This document shows, one piece after another, positions 55,382-58,871 of a stretch of DNA of 58,871 nucleotides; the first letter of the stretch is position 1, and every line of letters starts with the position of its first letter. This DNA comes from Rhizobium sp. NFR07 (GTDB lineage Bacteria; Pseudomonadota; Alphaproteobacteria; Rhizobiales; Rhizobiaceae): NCBI RefSeq assembly GCF_900111905.1, contig NZ_FOKM01000027.1, forward strand, positions 1 to 58,871, given 5' to 3'. The position numbers were made by a program, and so were the translations under genes. A model generated the notes under the pieces. That model had not been told where the DNA came from, did no database searches, and saw only the letters and a list, made by a program, of their open reading frames with translations.

Positions 55382-56143
55382 TCAGACGCCGAGGCCGCCG
55401 GCTATGTCGATCACGCCGCCGGTCATGTAGCCGCTGTTCGGTCCGGCAAGGAAGCCGACGAGCGCCGACACTTCCTCGAGCATTGCGATGCGGCGGATCG
55501 GATGCATGTCGAGGAATGCGTCGGGCGCGTTGGTGCTGCCCAAAACCTCGACCATCATGTCCGTCGGCATGGCGCCCGGCTGAACGACATTGACCGTGAT
55601 GTTGCGCTGCCCGAGATCGCGTGCGACACCCCGCGCATAGCCGTTGATGGCGGCCTTGGTCCCGGCATAGTCGGCAACACCGGGAATGAGCGCAAGCGTG
55701 CCGTTGAGCGAGCCGATGAAGATGATCCGGCCGCCATCGGTCAGCGCCGGTGCCGCCGCGCGGGTGGTCGCGATGGCGCCCATGACATTGACCTGCCACT
55801 GGCGATCGAGCGCTTCGGCATCCAGATTGGGATCATCGACGGTCTGGCCCTTGGCGACGACCGCGGCATTGTTGACGAGGATGTCGAGCCTGCCGAAATG
55901 CTCCACCACCTTCGCGATAAGTGGTTTGGCGGCCGCCATGTCGGACTGATCGCTCTGAAACGCTACGGCGCGAACGCCCTTCGCCTTCAGCGTCTCCACC
56001 ACCGCCGCGGCCTTATCGGACGAGGCCACGTAGCTGATCGCCACATCCGCCCCCTGGTCCGCAAGCACTGCCGCGATCGCCGCGCCGAGCCCGCGTGAGC
56101 CTCCGGTCACAAGCGCGACCTTTCCCTTCAAATCGTTCGACAT
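55382..56143 (-). CDS. Short-chain dehydrogenase/reductase under TetR control
   Basis: The 253-residue protein (start MSNDLKGKVALVTGG) has the cofactor loop TGGSRGLG (13-20), NNAA (91-94), and catalytic S145, Y159 and K163 (ADYAGTKAAING). It probably reduces or oxidises a small alcohol or ketone with NADP(H). The ATG at 56143 has GGAAAGGG 6 bases upstream. It is divergent from a TetR gene, with three operator-like boxes between them. Confidence 0.9.
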   Translation of the reverse strand: MSNDLKGKVALVTGGSRGLGAAIAAVLADQGADVAISYVASSDKAAAVVETLKAKGVRAVAFQSDQSDMAAAKPLIAKVVEHFGRLDILVNNAAVVAKGQTVDDPNLDAEALDRQWQVNVMGAIATTRAAAPALTDGGRIIFIGSLNGTLALIPGVADYAGTKAAINGYARGVARDLGQRNITVNVVQPGAMPTDMMVEVLGSTNAPDAFLDMHPIRRIAMLEEVSALVGFLAGPNSGYMTGGVIDIAGGLGV

Positions 56144-56208
56144 GAATACCCTTTCCATTTGCCTTGAAACGCGGCCTGCAGAAGGCGGCCGCCGGTTCGT
56201 TTATTTCA

Positions 56209-56281
56209 TAACATTCGGTACGATAACGATCGTTATGAAATGTAGACACGAGGAGTCAAGTGGTTTAATAACACTCGTTAT
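56209..56281. promoter_or_regulatory. Operator boxes of the SDR/TetR pair
   Basis: ATAACGATCGTTAT (56223-56236) is a perfect palindrome. A second near copy, ATAACACTCGTTAT, is at 56268-56281, directly before the TetR start, and a degenerate third, ATAACATTCGGTAC, is at 56209-56222. They are the likely binding sites of the TetR protein on both promoters. Confidence 0.75.
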
Positions 56282-56287
56282 GAAAAC

Positions 56288-56884
56288 ATGCGGATTGATC
56301 TGATGGGACGCCACCGCGAATTCGACGTCGACAAGGCGCTGGATGCCGCCCTGTGTGTCTTCTGGCGCAAGGGCTACGAGGGGGCCTCCTATGCTGACCT
56401 CACCGAGGCTGCCGGCGTCGAGCGGCCAGCTCTCTATTCAGCCTTCGGCAACAAGGAAGCGCTCTTTCGTTTAGCGCTGGCGCGCTATTACGAGCGGTAC
56501 CTGGACTACATCCCGGTTGCGCTTGAGCTGCCGACGTCGCGGGAAGTCGCCGCGCATATCCTCTACAATGCGATCGACCTCAATACGCGCTACGCGGACC
56601 ACACCGGTTGCCTCGGTATCAATGGCGTCCTCGCCGGATCGGACGAGGCCGAGCCCGTGCGCCAGGCGCTGATCGAGGCGCGCGCTGAAGGCGAGTTACA
56701 GCTTCGCGAGCGCTTCGAGCGGGCCAAGGCCGAAGGCGACTTGCCCGAGACGGCGAAACCGGACGCTCTTGCGGCATTCCTGCTGGCCGTCCTTCACGGC
56801 ATAGCGGTTCAGGCCAAGGCCGGTTTCAGCCGCGAAACGCTGAGAGCCGTTGCCGATCAGGCCCTCTCCACCTGGCCGCGCTGA
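56288..56884 (+). CDS. TetR-family transcriptional regulator (AcrR/NemR-like)
   Basis: The 198-residue protein begins MRIDLMGRHREFDVDKALDA and has a TetR helix-turn-helix (YADLTEAAGVERPALYSAFG). The C-terminal part contains HTGCLGINGVL, a Cys-containing segment typical of the TetR_C subgroup that senses electrophiles or quinones in some members. The likely targets are its own promoter and the divergent SDR gene. Ligand unknown. Confidence 0.9.
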   Translation: MRIDLMGRHREFDVDKALDAALCVFWRKGYEGASYADLTEAAGVERPALYSAFGNKEALFRLALARYYERYLDYIPVALELPTSREVAAHILYNAIDLNTRYADHTGCLGINGVLAGSDEAEPVRQALIEARAEGELQLRERFERAKAEGDLPETAKPDALAAFLLAVLHGIAVQAKAGFSRETLRAVADQALSTWPR

Positions 56885-57004
56885 CCCTGCGGCGGGCGTT
56901 GATCCTTGAACGCTAACATGATCAAGTCACGGAGCTTTCCCCTTTAACCCGACAGGAAAGGGGGCTAATGTTCCCGAGGGAACCCGTCGGGATTGTGCTG
57001 GACC

Positions 57005-57757
57005 ATGACACAAGTTGTAAACGAGATCAGAGACATCGCGAGCCGGCGCTTGCGTGCTTCGCAGCGAGTTGCGGGGCTCTGCTCGGCCGCCGCATTGCTG
57101 GCTTTGGGCATCATCCCTGCCGGCGAAGCCGCCGCTATCGAGTGCCGCGCCGACCCGCGGCCCGGCATCGACTGGAGCGGTTGCAAGAAGCGCCTGCTGA
57201 TGCTGGATGGCGGCAATTTCGAGGGCGCCAATCTTTCCGGCGCCGATTTGAGCATGACCGATCTCAGCCGCACAAACCTCAAGAAGGCCAATTTCAATAA
57301 GACCATGCTGGTCCGCGCATCACTGGCCGGGGCCGATGCGGAGGGTGCGGATTTCGAACGGGCGGAGGGCTATCGCAGCAACCTGTCGGGAATTTCGGCA
57401 TCCGGCGCCAATTTCGTCTCGTCCGAAATGCAGCGCGCCAACTTTTCCGAGGGCGAGTTGAACAATGTCGATTTCACCAAGGCGGAACTCGGCCGGGCGC
57501 TCTTCTTCAAGGCCAAGCTCGGAAATGTGCGTTTTGCCATGGCCAACCTGTCACGCGCGTCCTTCCACACGGCTGAGATCAGCGGGCCGATCGATTTTAC
57601 CAGCGCCTTCCTTTTCCTAACGCGGATTGAGGGGGTCGATCTGTCGTCGGCGACAGGGCTGACCCAGGACCAGATCGCGCTGTCCTGTGGCGACGACAAT
57701 ACAAAGCTGCCGGCCGGGCTTCAGAAGCCCACGCAATGGCCCTGCGAAGACGATTGA
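57005..57757 (+). CDS. Exported pentapeptide-repeat protein
   Basis: The 250-residue protein has a signal peptide (about residues 1-44, ending GEAAA), then about 25 degenerate A(D/N)LxX repeats (GGNFEGANLSGADLSMTDLS and onward). The repeats fold into a right-handed four-sided helix. The C-terminal part has ATGLTQDQI...CGDDNTKLPAGL, found after many such repeats, and four Cys in total. The role is unknown; the location is probably periplasmic. A start at 57005 is chosen over a TTG at 56993. Confidence 0.85.
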   Translation: MTQVVNEIRDIASRRLRASQRVAGLCSAAALLALGIIPAGEAAAIECRADPRPGIDWSGCKKRLLMLDGGNFEGANLSGADLSMTDLSRTNLKKANFNKTMLVRASLAGADAEGADFERAEGYRSNLSGISASGANFVSSEMQRANFSEGELNNVDFTKAELGRALFFKAKLGNVRFAMANLSRASFHTAEISGPIDFTSAFLFLTRIEGVDLSSATGLTQDQIALSCGDDNTKLPAGLQKPTQWPCEDD

Positions 57758-57869
57758 TGTCCTTGCCACATATATTGACGAACGTCATTTCAGGCGCCCG
57801 TCGTTAGCGATACATTAACCATAACGTCCGTAGCTTGCGTCATTATTTCGACGCACCAAGGACAGATTC

Positions 57870-58481
57870 ATGCCGATTTCCCGCCGCGGCCTCCTGGCCG
57901 GCCTGCCGCTTCTGCTGGCCGGTTGCGCTTCCACCTACAATGAACAGCAGAATTACGCCGCGCTTCCGGACGAGGAATTCCCGCTGCGCCGCGTGCCGCT
58001 TGACAAGATCAACCCCGAACTGCGCCGCCAGCAGGTTGCCTTTGCCGGCGCCTACGAGGCGGGCACCGTTGTCGTCGATACGCCTGCCAAGCGCGCCTAC
58101 TACGTTCTCGGCGGCGGCCAGGCGATCCGTTATGGCGTCGGCGTCGGCCGCGCCGGCATGGCGCTTTCCGGCAATGCCTATGTCGGCCGCAAGGCGGAAT
58201 GGCCGAGCTGGACCCCGACGCTCAACATGCAGCGCCGCGAGGAGCGTTACCGCAAGCTCGCAGGCGGCCTGCCCGGTGGCCCGAACAACCCGCTCGGCGC
58301 CCGCGCCATCTATCTCTATCGCGGCGGCAACGACACCCATTTCCGCATCCACGGCACGAACCAGCCGGAATCGATCGGCCACGCCATGTCGAGCGGTTGC
58401 ATCCGTATGATGAACCATGACGTTATCGACCTCTACAATCGCATCCAGGTCGGCGCCAAGGTCGTGGTTCTTCAGGCGTAA
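57870..58481 (+). CDS. L,D-transpeptidase lipoprotein (YkuD domain)
   Basis: The 203-residue protein has a twin-Arg-like start (MPISRRGLLAG), a lipobox with Cys19 (LLAGC) and a YkuD domain with H161 and the catalytic C177 in the HGTNQPESIGHAMSSGCIR block. Such enzymes make 3-3 peptidoglycan cross-links or attach proteins to peptidoglycan, which suits the polar-growing Rhizobiales. The lipid anchor would hold it at a periplasmic membrane face. Confidence 0.93.
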   Translation: MPISRRGLLAGLPLLLAGCASTYNEQQNYAALPDEEFPLRRVPLDKINPELRRQQVAFAGAYEAGTVVVDTPAKRAYYVLGGGQAIRYGVGVGRAGMALSGNAYVGRKAEWPSWTPTLNMQRREERYRKLAGGLPGGPNNPLGARAIYLYRGGNDTHFRIHGTNQPESIGHAMSSGCIRMMNHDVIDLYNRIQVGAKVVVLQA

Positions 58482-58551
58482 TCAGCCGAGAAATAAAGAA
58501 TTCAGACCAGGTCGCCTTGCGCTGGCCGGTCTATTGAAAAGCCCGCCGCCA

Positions 58552-58576
58552 TGAACTGACCCCATTAAGTTGGACA
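58552..58576. repeat. Terminal inverted repeat of the IS3-type element
   Basis: TGAACTGACCCCATTAAGTT, followed by GGACA, matches the usual IS3-family end (TGACCCC..AAGTTGGACA). It marks the left boundary of the element that runs out of the window on the right. Confidence 0.75.
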
Positions 58577-58578
58577 GA

Positions 58579-58871
58579 TTAGGCGCTGGGCAGTTTTGAG
58601 GGCTGGGTCCTGTATTGTACAGGGCTCAGCCCTTTGAGTTTCAGTTTGATCCTGTCGTTGTTATAATATCGGATATAGTCGGCAATGCCGTCTTTGAGAG
58701 TTTGGACGCTTTCGAATTTGGTCGGGTAGAAGAATTCGGATTTGAGAATGGCAAAGAAGCTTTCCATGGCTGCGTTATCGAGGCAGTTGCCCTTGCGCGA
58801 CATGCTCTGGACGATGTTGTGCTTTTCGAGCTGCCGCTGATAGCCGACCATCTGGTAGTGCCAGCCCTGGT
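58579..58871 (-). CDS. IS3-family transposase OrfB, C-terminal end (partial)
   Basis: The frame is open from the right window edge to a TAA at 58579-58581. It reads QGWHYQMVGYQRQL, then QSMSRKGNCLDNAAMESFFA and ILKSEF, which is the last part of the IS3 DDE integrase core with the final Glu in AAMESFF. SRKGNCLDNAAMESFF is typical of the IS3 group (IS150/IS3-type). The N-terminal part is outside the window. Confidence 0.9.
   Translation of the reverse strand, partial: QGWHYQMVGYQRQLEKHNIVQSMSRKGNCLDNAAMESFFAILKSEFFYPTKFESVQTLKDGIADYIRYYNNDRIKLKLKGLSPVQYRTQPSKLPSA

Noticed and set aside
53496..55799. 767-codon minus-strand frame across ETF-QO and SDR genes
   Set aside because: It spans an intrinsic terminator and two well-supported genes, one of which overlaps it in another frame on the same strand.

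Overview
The window is a high-GC alphaproteobacterial chromosome segment, most likely from the Rhizobiaceae (Rhizobium / Neorhizobium / Agrobacterium / Ensifer group). The main evidence is the gene chain feuN-feuP-feuQ, cycH-cycJ-cycK-cycL, degP, an OmpR-type regulator with its kinase, glnE, a PleC-like kinase and pepN. This resembles my recollection of the rhizobial order; no alignment was run. Palindromic mosaic repeats of the kind common in rhizobial intergenic DNA support the assignment. A partial insertion sequence lies at each edge.

Layout. 1-11.5 kb holds independent metabolic and regulatory genes: a sorbosone dehydrogenase-like protein, a nonsense-interrupted NTF2-like gene, a single-domain receiver, a LysR regulator divergent from a class III aminotransferase, an antitoxin whose ParE-type toxin is broken, SelO, a DapA-superfamily lyase, and an AraC/SDR divergent pair. 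11.5-17.0 kb is a heavily decayed phage or gene-transfer-agent (GTA) cluster. Fragments of terminase, endolysin, prohead protease, capsid, DUF3168 tail protein, major tail protein, host-specificity protein and a holin-like protein can still be read in shifting frames. A Dabb-family gene and an MFS transporter gene are intact inside it.

17.1-28.8 kb is the conserved envelope core. feuNPQ is an osmosensory two-component system with a small periplasmic modulator, followed by a surface-antigen lipoprotein, the cytochrome c maturation operon cycHJKL, the periplasmic protease degP and a second two-component system. The 5' end of cycL carries an in-frame palindromic repeat insertion. 28.8-40.8 kb holds a GntP permease, glnE, the PleC-like kinase, an MFS/TetR divergent pair and pepN.

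41.2-58.9 kb is mixed: a DMT-family transporter, two tiny tandem genes, a uracil-DNA glycosylase with an altered active site, an Hsp70 (YegD-like) protein next to a long disordered acidic protein, an RND pump with its adaptor, a class D beta-lactamase, an SDR without its catalytic Tyr, ETF-ubiquinone oxidoreductase under a LiuR-like palindrome, an SDR/TetR pair with clear operator boxes, a periplasmic pentapeptide-repeat protein, a lipoprotein L,D-transpeptidase, and an IS3-type transposase at the right edge.

The least ordinary signals are the GTA-like relic with intact cargo genes, the repeat inserted inside cycL, two single-codon nonsense events (toxin and NTF2-like gene), the paired oppositely oriented copies of a 180-base mosaic repeat, and a terminator hairpin that may end an unannotated small RNA. 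No CRISPR array, tRNA or rRNA gene was seen.
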